Shown here piece after piece: positions 1 to 8,001 of a DNA stretch of 21,767 nt (position 1 is its first letter; each line of letters starts with the position of its first letter). Origin of the DNA: an uncultured Sphingobium sp. (lineage in GTDB: Bacteria; Pseudomonadota; Alphaproteobacteria; Sphingomonadales; Sphingomonadaceae). Both the position numbers and the translations under genes were made by a program. Under the pieces are notes generated by a model. The model made no database searches, was not told where the DNA came from, and saw only the letters and a list, made by a program, of their open reading frames with translations. Location of the stretch: positions 1-21,767 of the forward strand of contig CAMLFF010000016.1 of the NCBI GenBank assembly GCA_946479185.1, read 5' to 3'.

Positions 1-428
<428 letters not shown>

Positions 429-488
429 CCAGCGGCATTCAAACTGCGCAGAGAAGCGGCAAATTGGATCACTTAGCTGGAGAGACAA

Positions 489-1964
489 ATGCCATTCCCC
501 GCGACGCCGGACTATCTCGGCCTCAACAAGCCGGTCGGGCAGGAAGTCTCGATAAAGGGGCTGAAGGCGTCGGAGGGGGAGATTCCGGCAGATGTGCGCG
601 GCGCGTTCTTCCGCGCCGTGCCCGACCCGCAGTTTGAGCCGTTTTTCCTGCCCGATACGGCGCTCTCCGACGATGGCATGGTCAGCCGCATCCTCTTCAA
701 TGAGGATGGCACGGTCGATTATGACATCAAATATGTGCAGACGCCGCGCTGGAAGGCGGAGAATGCGGCAGGTAAGCGCCTGTTTGGGCGTTACCGGAAT
801 CCGTTCACGAATGATGCCTCGGTTGAGGGCATCGATGGCACCGTGTCGAACACGACGCCTGTCTGGCATGCGGGACGCCTCATCATGACCAAAGAAGATG
901 GCCCCGGCTTTCAGGTTGATCCGCATACGCTGGAGACGATCGGCGCGTATGACTTTGGCGGCGCGCTTAAATCCCGCACCATGACCGCGCATGTCCGCAT
1001 CGACCCCGAGACGAAGGAGATGTTCGTTTTCGGCTATGAGGCCGATGGGCTTTGCTCGACGACGATGGCCTATTGGTGGACGGATGCGCTAGGCGCGCTG
1101 GTCAAGGAGCAATGGTTCGATGCGCCATTCTGCAGCCTCGTCCACGACTTCGTGATCACGGAAAATTACGCAATTTTCCCGCTCCAGCCGACCAAGTCCG
1201 ATCTGGAGGTTGTGAAGGCGAAGGGGCCGCACTGGATCCATGACAAGGATCTGGACTATCATGTCGGCATCATGCCGCGCTATGGCGATGTGTCTGAAAT
1301 GCGCTGGTTCAAGGGGCCAAAGGGCGCTTCCAGCTTTCACATGATGAATGCCTTCGAGACGCCGGACGGCAAGGTCCATATGGATCATCATGTGACGGAC
1401 ACGATCGCTTTTCCGCACATTCAGGCCGATAGTGGCATCAATGTTCCGCCACCGATGCTGGGCGGCGGCTTCCAGCGCTGGACGATGGATCTGGCGAAAG
1501 AGGGTGAGGGCGTCGAGGTGACGCCGATCGGACCGCCCGGCGACATGCCACGCATCGCCAAGGCGGATGAAGGCCGCAATTACAAGAAGGGCTGGTATGG
1601 CAGCATGAACCCCGCGCAGGTGGGGCCGCCGGTCATGGGCGGTGTGGTCGGCGTGATGTTCTCGGCTTTGCTGCGCAAGGATTTCGAGACCGGGGCGATC
1701 ACTGGTTATAATCTACCTCCGGCGCATGGGATGAGTGAAACGGTGCATGTCGCCGCCAGCAAGCCGGGGCATGAGGGCTGGCTTGTTGCGGTGGTCGATC
1801 ATGAGACCGGGCCGGATCAATATGAGCATGCGCTGTGGATCTGGAATGCGGGTGATTTGCCCGTTGGTCCGGTCGCCAAGGTGCCGGTGCCGACCCGGAT
1901 GCGCCCACAAGTGCATGGCTGGTGGGTGCCGATGGCCGAGTATCAAGCCGCCAAGAGCGTGTGA
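489..1964 (+). CDS. lsdA: lignostilbene alpha,beta-dioxygenase (carotenoid cleavage oxygenase family)
   Basis: A 491-residue protein of the carotenoid cleavage/RPE65 family, the usual length for lignostilbene dioxygenases (about 485-490). These cytosolic non-haem Fe(II) enzymes split the central double bond of 4-hydroxystilbenes; lignostilbene gives two vanillin molecules. Four histidines sit where the family has its iron ligands: His168 (TAHVRID), His219 (LVHDFV), His284 (SSFHMMN) and His476 (VHGWW). Lys135 (MTKEDG) lies about where bacterial lignostilbene dioxygenases keep the lysine that binds the substrate 4-hydroxyl group; this placement is inferred. GGAGAG five bases before the ATG supports the start. 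The position just after ligI matches lsdA of SYK-6. A paralogue with another stilbene preference is possible, since sphingomonads often carry several. Confidence 0.87.
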   Translation: MPFPATPDYLGLNKPVGQEVSIKGLKASEGEIPADVRGAFFRAVPDPQFEPFFLPDTALSDDGMVSRILFNEDGTVDYDIKYVQTPRWKAENAAGKRLFGRYRNPFTNDASVEGIDGTVSNTTPVWHAGRLIMTKEDGPGFQVDPHTLETIGAYDFGGALKSRTMTAHVRIDPETKEMFVFGYEADGLCSTTMAYWWTDALGALVKEQWFDAPFCSLVHDFVITENYAIFPLQPTKSDLEVVKAKGPHWIHDKDLDYHVGIMPRYGDVSEMRWFKGPKGASSFHMMNAFETPDGKVHMDHHVTDTIAFPHIQADSGINVPPPMLGGGFQRWTMDLAKEGEGVEVTPIGPPGDMPRIAKADEGRNYKKGWYGSMNPAQVGPPVMGGVVGVMFSALLRKDFETGAITGYNLPPAHGMSETVHVAASKPGHEGWLVAVVDHETGPDQYEHALWIWNAGDLPVGPVAKVPVPTRMRPQVHGWWVPMAEYQAAKSV

Positions 1965-1968
1965 TGGC

Positions 1969-1994
1969 CGGGCGACGGCGTGTGCCGCCGCCCG
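1969..1994. terminator. GC-rich hairpin between convergent genes, possible bidirectional terminator
   Basis: An 11-pair stem (1969-1979 with 1984-1994, one A/C mismatch) with a GTGT loop fills most of the 36 bases between the converging lsdA and SDR stop codons. There is no T tract on either strand, so if it ends transcription it does so weakly or as an mRNA 3'-end stabiliser. Confidence 0.4.
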
Positions 1995-2000
1995 CCGTTC

Positions 2001-2744
2001 TTAAAGCGAGCTGATCATCTCCAGCACCTTGTCGAATTGGCCATTGCGCTCTGCAAAGCGCAGGAGGCGCACATTCTCCACGAGAATTTCTTCCGGCGTG
2101 GGCTTCTGCGCGAAGAGCGACATGACTTCCGCCGCATAATCATCGAGCGGCATATAATTTTCGCGCAATGATTGGCCGGGGGTCAGTTCCGTGCGGACGG
2201 CGGGAGGCGCCAACTCGATCACCTCGATCTTGCCGCGCAATTGCTCACGCAAGCAGACGGTCCAGCTATGGAGCGCTGCTTTACTGGCGCTGTAACTTGG
2301 CGTGCTCGCCAGTGGAACGAAGGCGAGGCCTGACGTCGTGTTGATGATCGCCGCGTCAGGTTGGGCAACCAGATGGTCGATCAGTACATTTGTCAGCCTG
2401 ATTGGGCCAAGCACATTGGTGATGATCGTCTGCTCTGCGATTGAGACATCGGCTTTGCTGCTGATGTCCTCGCGGTGCATGATGCCCGCATTGTTGAACA
2501 GGATGTTGATGGCCGGAAACTGGCTGATCGCCTTGTCCGCGAAGGCCTCTAGGCTGGCCGCATCGTTAACGTCGAGCGTCAGTGCGTGCATGTTTTCGCG
2601 ACCCTCGATCGTCTCTTCCAGACTGGTCAAAGTACGCCCGGCGACGATGACGACATTACCCTCATCGTGGAAGCGTTGGGCGAGGGCGCGGCCGATGCCG
2701 GATCCGCCACCGGTCATCAAAATGGTGTTGCCTGTGCGTTTCAT
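2001..2744 (-). CDS. short-chain dehydrogenase/reductase, DltE-like
   Basis: A 247-residue classical SDR, a cytosolic NAD(P)-dependent oxidoreductase. It shows the cofactor motif TGGGSGIG (11-18), NNAG (84-87), catalytic Ser138 (NTTSGL) and Tyr151-x3-Lys155 (YSASK). The sequence looks most like the DltE/'SDR family oxidoreductase' group, whose substrates are mostly unknown. The frame extends 13 codons further upstream, but AAAGGAG six bases before the Met at 2744 marks this one as the start. It is transcribed away from the HxlR-type regulator gene across a gap of 113 bases, the usual arrangement in which such a regulator controls its divergent oxidoreductase gene. Arg37 after the second beta strand (VAGRT) hints at NADP(H) preference; this is an inference. 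Confidence 0.85.
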   Translation of the reverse strand: MKRTGNTILMTGGGSGIGRALAQRFHDEGNVVIVAGRTLTSLEETIEGRENMHALTLDVNDAASLEAFADKAISQFPAINILFNNAGIMHREDISSKADVSIAEQTIITNVLGPIRLTNVLIDHLVAQPDAAIINTTSGLAFVPLASTPSYSASKAALHSWTVCLREQLRGKIEVIELAPPAVRTELTPGQSLRENYMPLDDYAAEVMSLFAQKPTPEEILVENVRLLRFAERNGQFDKVLEMISSL

Positions 2745-2802
2745 AATGGGCTCCTTTGCAAGTTGATGTGGACGGACACCCATTTAATCCGATACGATCA
2801 AT

Positions 2803-2832
2803 GTGAAAGAAGGCACTGAAAAGATCTATACT
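2803..2832 (+). promoter_or_regulatory. predicted promoter of the HxlR-family gene with possible operator
   Basis: TATACT at 2827-2832 matches the -10 consensus at 5 of 6 positions. GTGAAA at 2803-2808 gives a weak -35 with an 18-base spacer. The start of transcription would lie near 2839, leaving a short leader. ACTTACC (2830-2836) overlaps the -10 and resembles half sites seen upstream of other HxlR-controlled genes, so it could be an autoregulatory operator. The opposing SDR promoter must lie in the same 113-base gap (2745-2857). Confidence 0.4.
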
Positions 2833-2857
2833 TACCTGAAAGAGAGTGTGAGCGAAT

Positions 2858-3274
2858 ATGGCAGTTCCCAAGCCCCTGACTGGCCCGGCAAGCCCAGAGC
2901 GCTATGATGAGATCGATCCGAAAGTTGAGGCGCTGGTGCATGACCTGCTGGCGCAGGTCGCCGACAAATGGACGATGATCGTGATCGAGATTCTCCACGA
3001 TCATGGCGAGCAGCGCTTCACGCGCATTTTCGAAAAGGTGCCCGGCATCAGCCAGAAGATGCTGACGCAGACGCTCCGCCAGATGGAGCGCAACGGGCTG
3101 CTTGTTCGCACGGTGCATCCCGTTGTGCCGCCACGGGTGGAATATCGCCTGACCGCGCTCGGCGAGACTTTGGGTGAAGCCTTTTGCGGTGTGTGGACCT
3201 GGGCCGAAACCAATCTGGAAACCGTGGCCACCGCCCGCTCAGCCTTTGACGCGGATGCTCAAACCGCCCGATAG
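2858..3274 (+). CDS. HxlR-family winged-helix transcriptional regulator
   Basis: A 138-residue HxlR/MarR-like regulator. The core runs from about residue 25 to 110: DKWTMIVIEIL begins the first helices, FTRIFEKVPGISQKMLTQTL is the DNA-recognition helix region and VEYRLTALG is the winged hairpin. Family members bind DNA as dimers and usually control an adjacent divergent gene for an oxidoreductase or detoxification enzyme, here the SDR at 2001-2744. The conserved N-terminal cysteine used by redox- or aldehyde-sensing members (for example HypR and QorR) is absent; the only cysteine is near the C terminus (AFCGVW), so small-molecule sensing is more likely than thiol sensing. The 3' end overlaps the convergent DUF3237 gene by 16 bases. 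Confidence 0.88.
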   Translation: MAVPKPLTGPASPERYDEIDPKVEALVHDLLAQVADKWTMIVIEILHDHGEQRFTRIFEKVPGISQKMLTQTLRQMERNGLLVRTVHPVVPPRVEYRLTALGETLGEAFCGVWTWAETNLETVATARSAFDADAQTAR

Positions 3275-3768
3275 AAGCGTATCTTCACGCCAGTCAGCTT
3301 GCCATCCGTCATTACCGCTTCGAGCGTGCCGATGAAGGCGCTTTGCCCGAGCCACTCATATTTGCCCAGCGGCGCCTCGAAGACGGGATGGGTGCGGCCA
3401 GGGCGCGGCTTCCCGTCCTTATCCGGCCCGCAGAGCGCGCCGCGATTGACGACGTTGATGATCACGCCGTCATCGGTGCGCAGCATATAATCGGCTTTTA
3501 CATCCGTGCAGCCATCGGCGCGGCGCAATTGCCAATCCCAGCCGCCGGGGATGATCGTTCCCTTGATGCCCGGCCCTTCAAATGTGCCGCCGGTGATGGG
3601 GATGATGATGCGCTCGCCATAAGCGGTTTTGCCGAGATTTTCCGGCGGGGCGAGGGTGACGATCTCCTCGAACGCGAATTCAAGGCGAGGGGCATCGGCC
3701 TGCGCCGCGCCTGCGGGTGACATTGCCATAGCGAGCGCGGAGACGGCGGGGGCAATCTTGGAAGACAT
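3259..3768 (-). CDS. secreted DUF3237 family protein
   Basis: A 169-residue protein with an N-terminal signal peptide (short charged start, Ala-rich hydrophobic stretch, probable cleavage after an Ala-x-Ala near residues 20-25), so probably periplasmic. The rest matches the DUF3237 (UPF0311) beta-barrel family; GGTFEGPGIKGTIIPGG and DYMLRTDDG are the recognisable blocks. The biochemical function of the family is unknown, but members often sit in aromatic or ester catabolism clusters. It starts three bases after the stop of the tannase-family gene, with AGGAG inside the last codons of that gene, so the two are probably translationally coupled. Its tail overlaps the HxlR-family gene on the other strand by 16 bases. 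Confidence 0.82.
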   Translation of the reverse strand: MSSKIAPAVSALAMAMSPAGAAQADAPRLEFAFEEIVTLAPPENLGKTAYGERIIIPITGGTFEGPGIKGTIIPGGWDWQLRRADGCTDVKADYMLRTDDGVIINVVNRGALCGPDKDGKPRPGRTHPVFEAPLGKYEWLGQSAFIGTLEAVMTDGKLTGVKIRFYRAV

Positions 3769-3771
3769 TGC

Positions 3772-5349
3772 TTACTCCTGCGGCTCTGCGCAGACAAAGC
3801 TCTCGGCCTTGGTCTCGTCGCCGCCCTTGTAGCGCGCATAGGTGGGGAAGGGGCAAAGCGGGCGTGTGGCGGCGATGGGTGCTTCGCGCGATGCGATGAC
3901 GGCCTCCGGCTTCTTGTCCTCCTCAACCCATTTCACGACGGCATCGAGTATATCGAACTGATCGAACGCATCGCCACCGCGGCAATGGCCCATGCCCGGC
4001 ACCATGTAGAAGCGGCTCGCATCGTCCCAACGCTCGCCATTCGTCTCGGCTGCCCGCAACCAATAATCCCACGTATCCCAGGCGGAGAACCAGGGATCGC
4101 TCACGCCATGATAGAAGAGGATCTTGCCGCCACGATCGAGGAAGGTGTTGAGATTGGTCCAATAGCTGGTGTCGGTCAGCCGCTGCCCGGCATCGTTGCG
4201 GATGGCGTTGATGCGTGCGTCGAGATCGATGCTGCTATCCTGCGTCGGCTTGCCCAATGGTCCCGGCACGCCAGTCGGGAGATAGCCGGGGATGCCGCTG
4301 TCGGTTGCGACGATGCCGGTATCGTAGGGCACGGGTGCATAGAGCGCATAGCCCGCCTTGTCCTTGGGGCCAGCGAAAGCCCGCTCCATCGTGTCGGTCT
4401 GGTCTTTGCTCAAGCAATCGGCGGCCTTCTCTCCACTGCACATGAGCTTGGCAGGCTGGAATTTGCACTGGCCGACATTCTCGATCATGCCATCCTTGAG
4501 CCCATCTAGCCCATCACATTGGTCCAGCAATCCTTTGCGGACGAGGGCGCGGTCTGCCGGGGTGAACAGCTTATCGAGCTGCGGCAGTCCCGCCTCATTC
4601 TTGGGCGCGACCTGATTGAACATCACGGTTGCGTAGGCGATGCCGAGATTTGAATTGCCGGTGCGCATGGCGGGTGCGCCCACCACGATGCCGTCGAACA
4701 ATTCGGGGTAGCGCTGCGATGCCAGCATGCCTTCGCGGCCACCAGTCGAGCAGCCCGCCATATAGCTTTTGGAAATCGGCTTGTCATAGAAACGCTCGCT
4801 GATCGCCTTGCCGAGCAAGGTGACGGTTTTCACTGATGCCTCAGAGAAATCGAGATTGGCGCGCTGATCCTTCATGAAGCTGTTATCGAACACGGCGCCT
4901 TTATGGCCGCTATCATGGCTGAGCACCGCAAAACCGCGCACGAGGGCTGGCGTCGCTCCGGCTGCGGCGGTGCCAAAGGGTGGGCGAATGCTGCCGTTGA
5001 GGCCGCCACCGCCCATCAGGAGGAAGCGCCCATTCCAGGCTTGCGGCAGCGCGAGCGAGAAGCCGATGCCATATTTGGTGCCGCCCGCGCCGACTCGTTC
5101 ATTGATCATGCCGTCAACGCGGCAATAGGCGGGCAAGGCGGTCTTGAGGGGCGGCTCGGAGTTGGAAACAGGGGCCGCGGGGATGCCTGCGGGCACGAAG
5201 ACCGTGTTGGTGATCTGCACATCGGCACCGAAGCTTGTGCTCCTCATGTCCGCACAATGTTGCACGGCTTGCCTTGTTTCAGCCGGGGCCTGAGCCATTG
5301 CGGTGCCAGCCATCAGCAGCGGCATCATCGCCAGCGCTTTTGTGAACAT
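3772..5349 (-). CDS. secreted tannase/feruloyl esterase family hydrolase
   Basis: A 525-residue protein of the tannase/feruloyl esterase family (PF07519) with a signal peptide (MFTKALAMMPLLMAGTAMAQA), so exported to the periplasm or beyond. These serine esterases release phenolic acids such as ferulate or gallate from esters. The CS-D-HC arrangement is visible: Cys200-Ser201 in GCSTGGREG, an Asp in GVSDPWFS, and His455-Cys456 in GMGHC, with the two cysteines expected to form a disulfide that aligns Ser and His. GGAGGG just upstream favours the Met at 5349 over one five codons earlier. It lies between a LigD-like SDR and a DUF3237 gene on the same strand. Substrate is not predictable; an aryl ester of lignin or hemicellulose is plausible. 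Confidence 0.87.
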   Translation of the reverse strand: MFTKALAMMPLLMAGTAMAQAPAETRQAVQHCADMRSTSFGADVQITNTVFVPAGIPAAPVSNSEPPLKTALPAYCRVDGMINERVGAGGTKYGIGFSLALPQAWNGRFLLMGGGGLNGSIRPPFGTAAAGATPALVRGFAVLSHDSGHKGAVFDNSFMKDQRANLDFSEASVKTVTLLGKAISERFYDKPISKSYMAGCSTGGREGMLASQRYPELFDGIVVGAPAMRTGNSNLGIAYATVMFNQVAPKNEAGLPQLDKLFTPADRALVRKGLLDQCDGLDGLKDGMIENVGQCKFQPAKLMCSGEKAADCLSKDQTDTMERAFAGPKDKAGYALYAPVPYDTGIVATDSGIPGYLPTGVPGPLGKPTQDSSIDLDARINAIRNDAGQRLTDTSYWTNLNTFLDRGGKILFYHGVSDPWFSAWDTWDYWLRAAETNGERWDDASRFYMVPGMGHCRGGDAFDQFDILDAVVKWVEEDKKPEAVIASREAPIAATRPLCPFPTYARYKGGDETKAESFVCAEPQE

Positions 5350-5424
5350 TTCGATCCCTCCCATTTGTGCGCCTTGCCCAGGCGGACGCTACCATCACCA
5401 AAATATCACCGCCTGTCGAGCGGT

Positions 5425-6339
5425 TCAGACGAGATCGGCCAGCCCGATTTTCGCGCCCTCAAGCGCGGCCTTGTTTGCTGCGCGGCGTTGACGCTCGACT
5501 GCCAATCTTTCGTTTGGCGCTGGCTCATCGGGCAGGGCGGCAAGGCTCTCTTCATAAATGTCGCGAAAATCCTCGGCGAATTCAGGATGCGTGAAGATGA
5601 GTCCCTTGTTCCGGGACATGCCTTCGAGAATTTTGTTGCCTGCCTCCAGCGGGTCCATCCCGGACTTGAAGACTTCGCCAAAGCGCGCCAGTTCCGCCTC
5701 ATCGACTGGCGCGAAGCCGCTCTGCGCAAATTCAGACGGGCGTTTGAGCGCGCTTGTCCAAGCGTCCGTCACGATGAGCGCTGGGCACACGAGCGAGACG
5801 CCGATGCCGTAGGGCACGCAATTATAGCGCAGCGATTCCGTGAGCCCGCGTACCGCGAATTTGGAGGCGGTGTAGATGCCCGCCTGTGGCCCGGAGAGAT
5901 AGGCGGCCATGCTCGCAACATTCACCACGTGGCCGCCTTTGCCGCCCGCCTTGATGAGCGGCAGGAAGGCGGTGATGCCGTTCACGACGCCGCCGAAATT
6001 GACACCCATGATCCAATCATAATCGGCATGACTTGCTTCGTCGGTCGGGCCGAAGACGGACACGCCAGCATTGTTCACCAGTACATCGCAGCCGCCGAAA
6101 TGCTGCGCCACCTGCTCCGCAGCATGGGCGAAGGCGGGGCGATCGGTTACGTCCAGCTTGATCCATAAGGGCAGATCGCGGCCTCGCTCGGCAAACCAGC
6201 GATTGGATGCCTCACGCTGATCTTCATTGCGGTAGGAGAGGGCAAGCTGCATCCCGACATTGCTGAATGCGCGGGCGATGCCGAAGCCGAGGCCTGTGCC
6301 CGCGCCGGTGATGAAAGCAGTCTTCCTGCTCCAATCCAT
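5425..6339 (-). CDS. short-chain dehydrogenase/reductase related to LigD/LigL C-alpha dehydrogenases
   Basis: A 304-residue SDR, the length of the SYK-6 C-alpha dehydrogenases (LigD is about 305), which oxidise the benzylic alcohol of beta-aryl-ether lignin dimers with NAD. It has TGAGTGLG (11-18), VNNAGVS (88-94), Ser143, and Tyr156-x3-Lys160 (YTASK). Blocks shared with LigD include GFGIARAF, the DWIMGVN/GVVNG stretch, YGIGVSLVCPA and the long C-terminal extension ending in basic helices. GAGAGGA before the Met at 6339 sets the start; the frame itself opens 14 codons earlier. It is the first gene of a reverse run that continues into the tannase-family and DUF3237 genes. It belongs to the LigD-like group, but the substrate could be another aryl carbinol. 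Confidence 0.83.
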   Translation of the reverse strand: MDWSRKTAFITGAGTGLGFGIARAFSNVGMQLALSYRNEDQREASNRWFAERGRDLPLWIKLDVTDRPAFAHAAEQVAQHFGGCDVLVNNAGVSVFGPTDEASHADYDWIMGVNFGGVVNGITAFLPLIKAGGKGGHVVNVASMAAYLSGPQAGIYTASKFAVRGLTESLRYNCVPYGIGVSLVCPALIVTDAWTSALKRPSEFAQSGFAPVDEAELARFGEVFKSGMDPLEAGNKILEGMSRNKGLIFTHPEFAEDFRDIYEESLAALPDEPAPNERLAVERQRRAANKAALEGAKIGLADLV

Positions 6340-6356
6340 GACTTTATCCTCTCGCT

Positions 6357-6381
6357 TTGGCAGTGCCGCTTTGTTAGCCAA
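6357..6381. promoter_or_regulatory. inverted repeat in the 71-base divergent promoter gap
   Basis: TTGGC at 6357-6361 and GCCAA at 6377-6381 form an inverted repeat with 15 bases between. It lies midway between the divergent SDR and NTF2-like genes, where both promoters must fit. No convincing -10 box was found for either direction. A shared operator is possible; the arms are short and could be chance. Confidence 0.25.
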
Positions 6382-6410
6382 GCATAGAGCTTAGGAGAGA
6401 GGAGTCGATA

Positions 6411-7139
6411 ATGTCTGACGTGGAAGCACGCTTGATCCAACTGGAAAAGAAGGTCCAGCAGCTCGAAGACATCAACGCCATTCGTCGGCTCCAATGGGCC
6501 TATGGCTATTATATCGACTATAATCGCCCGGAAGAGGTCGCAGGCCTTTTCGCCAGGGATGGCGTCGTTGTGTTTCTATCCGGCGAATATGTGGGATATG
6601 AAGGAGTTATGCGCCTCTATGGCACATGGTTCCAGAACTTCTTCACGGGTGGTCGAAGAGGCCCGGTGCATGGGCTGCTGCTCGACCATTTCCAGCTGCA
6701 GGATGTCATCACGATTGCCGATGACGGTGCCACTGCGACGGGGCGGTTCCGGGGCATTCTGGCAGGGGGCTGGCACGACGATGTGCTGCGCGACAAGCCA
6801 GAGGGAATGCCGCAGCAATTTTGGGAATCCGGCATCTATGAAAATGACTATATCAAAGAAGATGGCGTGTGGAAGATCAAGCGGCTCGATTATATGATGC
6901 AGTGGCAAGGCGAGTATGAAACGGGCTGGGCGCACACCATCGCGCATCTGCAGCCCGCGCAAGTGACCTATCCCGAGAACCCTGATGGACCAGACCGCAT
7001 CCTGCCCGAGAAGGAAGTGCGCCAGACCTGGCCGCACCGTTACGAGGTGCCGATGAGCTTTGCGCACCCGGTGCTGGGCAAAGCCTTCCTCGTCGAGAAT
7101 TTCACGCCGATGATGCTCAAGAAAGAGCGGGCGGAATGA
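6411..7139 (+). CDS. NTF2/SnoaL-like protein, candidate LdpA-type diarylpropane lyase
   Basis: A 242-residue protein of the nuclear transport factor 2 (SnoaL-like) superfamily. A short amphipathic, coiled-coil-like helix (3-22, EARLIQLEKKVQQLED) precedes the usual first helices (INAIRRLQWAYGYYIDYNRPEEVAGLF) and the curved sheet (GRFRGILAGGW and onward, ending WKIKRLDYMMQWQGEY). LdpA of Novosphingobium, which removes the gamma-carbon of a beta-1 diarylpropane as formaldehyde to give lignostilbene, belongs to this superfamily, and a lignostilbene dioxygenase gene lies 4.4 kb away. I could not align it to LdpA, so this is a suggestion. GGAG seven bases before the ATG supports the start. First gene of the forward catabolic run. 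Alternatives are a dehydratase, isomerase or accessory protein of aromatic catabolism. Confidence 0.75.
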   Translation: MSDVEARLIQLEKKVQQLEDINAIRRLQWAYGYYIDYNRPEEVAGLFARDGVVVFLSGEYVGYEGVMRLYGTWFQNFFTGGRRGPVHGLLLDHFQLQDVITIADDGATATGRFRGILAGGWHDDVLRDKPEGMPQQFWESGIYENDYIKEDGVWKIKRLDYMMQWQGEYETGWAHTIAHLQPAQVTYPENPDGPDRILPEKEVRQTWPHRYEVPMSFAHPVLGKAFLVENFTPMMLKKERAE

Positions 7140-7209
7140 TCCGCGTCACGCTTGCCAAGCTGTGCGATCACAGGGATGATATGCTGACAGATAATGAGAG
7201 GACGAGCCA

Positions 7210-8001
7210 TTGAGCAGCGCTGCTGGCGGCGACATTACGCTTTATCATTGGGAGCCCAACGCCAATAGCGGCAAGCCGATGCTGACGCTGGTGGAGAAGG
7301 GTGTGGCTTTCAATAGCCATTATATCGATCTGCTGGCGTTCGATCAGCACAAACCGGATTATCTGGCGATCAACCCGATGGGCACAATTCCTGCGATGAC
7401 CCACGGCGGGCGACTGCTGAATGAATCCACCGCGATCATGGAATATGTTGATGAGGCGTTTGACGGCCCGGCGCTTATGCCGACCGATCCCAAGGACCGC
7501 TGGCGGGTGCGCTGGTGGATGAAATATTATGACCAATGGCTTGGACCCAGCCTTTCGATGCTTGGCTGGAATGTCGGCATCGGCCCCAAGGTGCGTGAGC
7601 GCGACCCTGAGGAGCTCAAGGCCGCCATCGAGCGCATTCCCTTGCCGGAGCGGCGGGTGGCTTGGCGCAAGGCGATTTACGGGCTGTTCAGCGAGGAGGA
7701 GCTGGCGGAATCCAAGCGGCGCATCCTGATCGGCATCGATCTGGTCGAGAAGACGCTGAGCGAGCGGGAGTGGCTGGCCTGCGACAGCTATTCGCTGGCG
7801 GATATCAATGCGTTCAACTCGGCCTATTTCCTGCCGCTCTCGCAGGCCGAACATTGCAACGATGAGCTGACGCCGAACATCATGCGCTGGTTGCGCGCCA
7901 TCTATGCGCGCCCGGCGACCAAAACGACTTGGGCAATGGGCCGCACCGCAATGGCCAGCCGCATCAACATCTTTGAGGGCAAGGAAGTCGAGAAATGGTG
8001 A
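7210..8001 (+). CDS. glutathione S-transferase, LigF/beta-etherase-like (first of an overlapping pair)
   Basis: A 263-residue cytosolic GST read from a TTG start; GAGAGGA six bases upstream supports it and no ATG or GTG fits. The thioredoxin-like half (8-90) has the LigF-type first loop NANSGKP (17-23), cis-Pro61 (TIPAM) and the glutathione gamma-glutamyl-binding pair Glu72-Ser73 (NESTAIMEY). An all-helical second half follows. Beta-etherases of this superfamily use glutathione to break the beta-O-4 bond of C-alpha-oxidised lignin dimers. The next GST gene overlaps its end by 7 bases. The coupled, dissimilar pair recalls the heterodimeric beta-etherase BaeAB of Erythrobacter and Novosphingobium; that identity is inferred from arrangement, not from alignment. 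Confidence 0.82.
   Translation: MSSAAGGDITLYHWEPNANSGKPMLTLVEKGVAFNSHYIDLLAFDQHKPDYLAINPMGTIPAMTHGGRLLNESTAIMEYVDEAFDGPALMPTDPKDRWRVRWWMKYYDQWLGPSLSMLGWNVGIGPKVRERDPEELKAAIERIPLPERRVAWRKAIYGLFSEEELAESKRRILIGIDLVEKTLSEREWLACDSYSLADINAFNSAYFLPLSQAEHCNDELTPNIMRWLRAIYARPATKTTWAMGRTAMASRINIFEGKEVEKW

Noticed and set aside
4903..6168. A 421-codon plus-strand open frame opposite the tannase-family and LigD-like genes
   Set aside because: It crosses the 5' end of one real gene and most of another on the other strand and has no domain sense.
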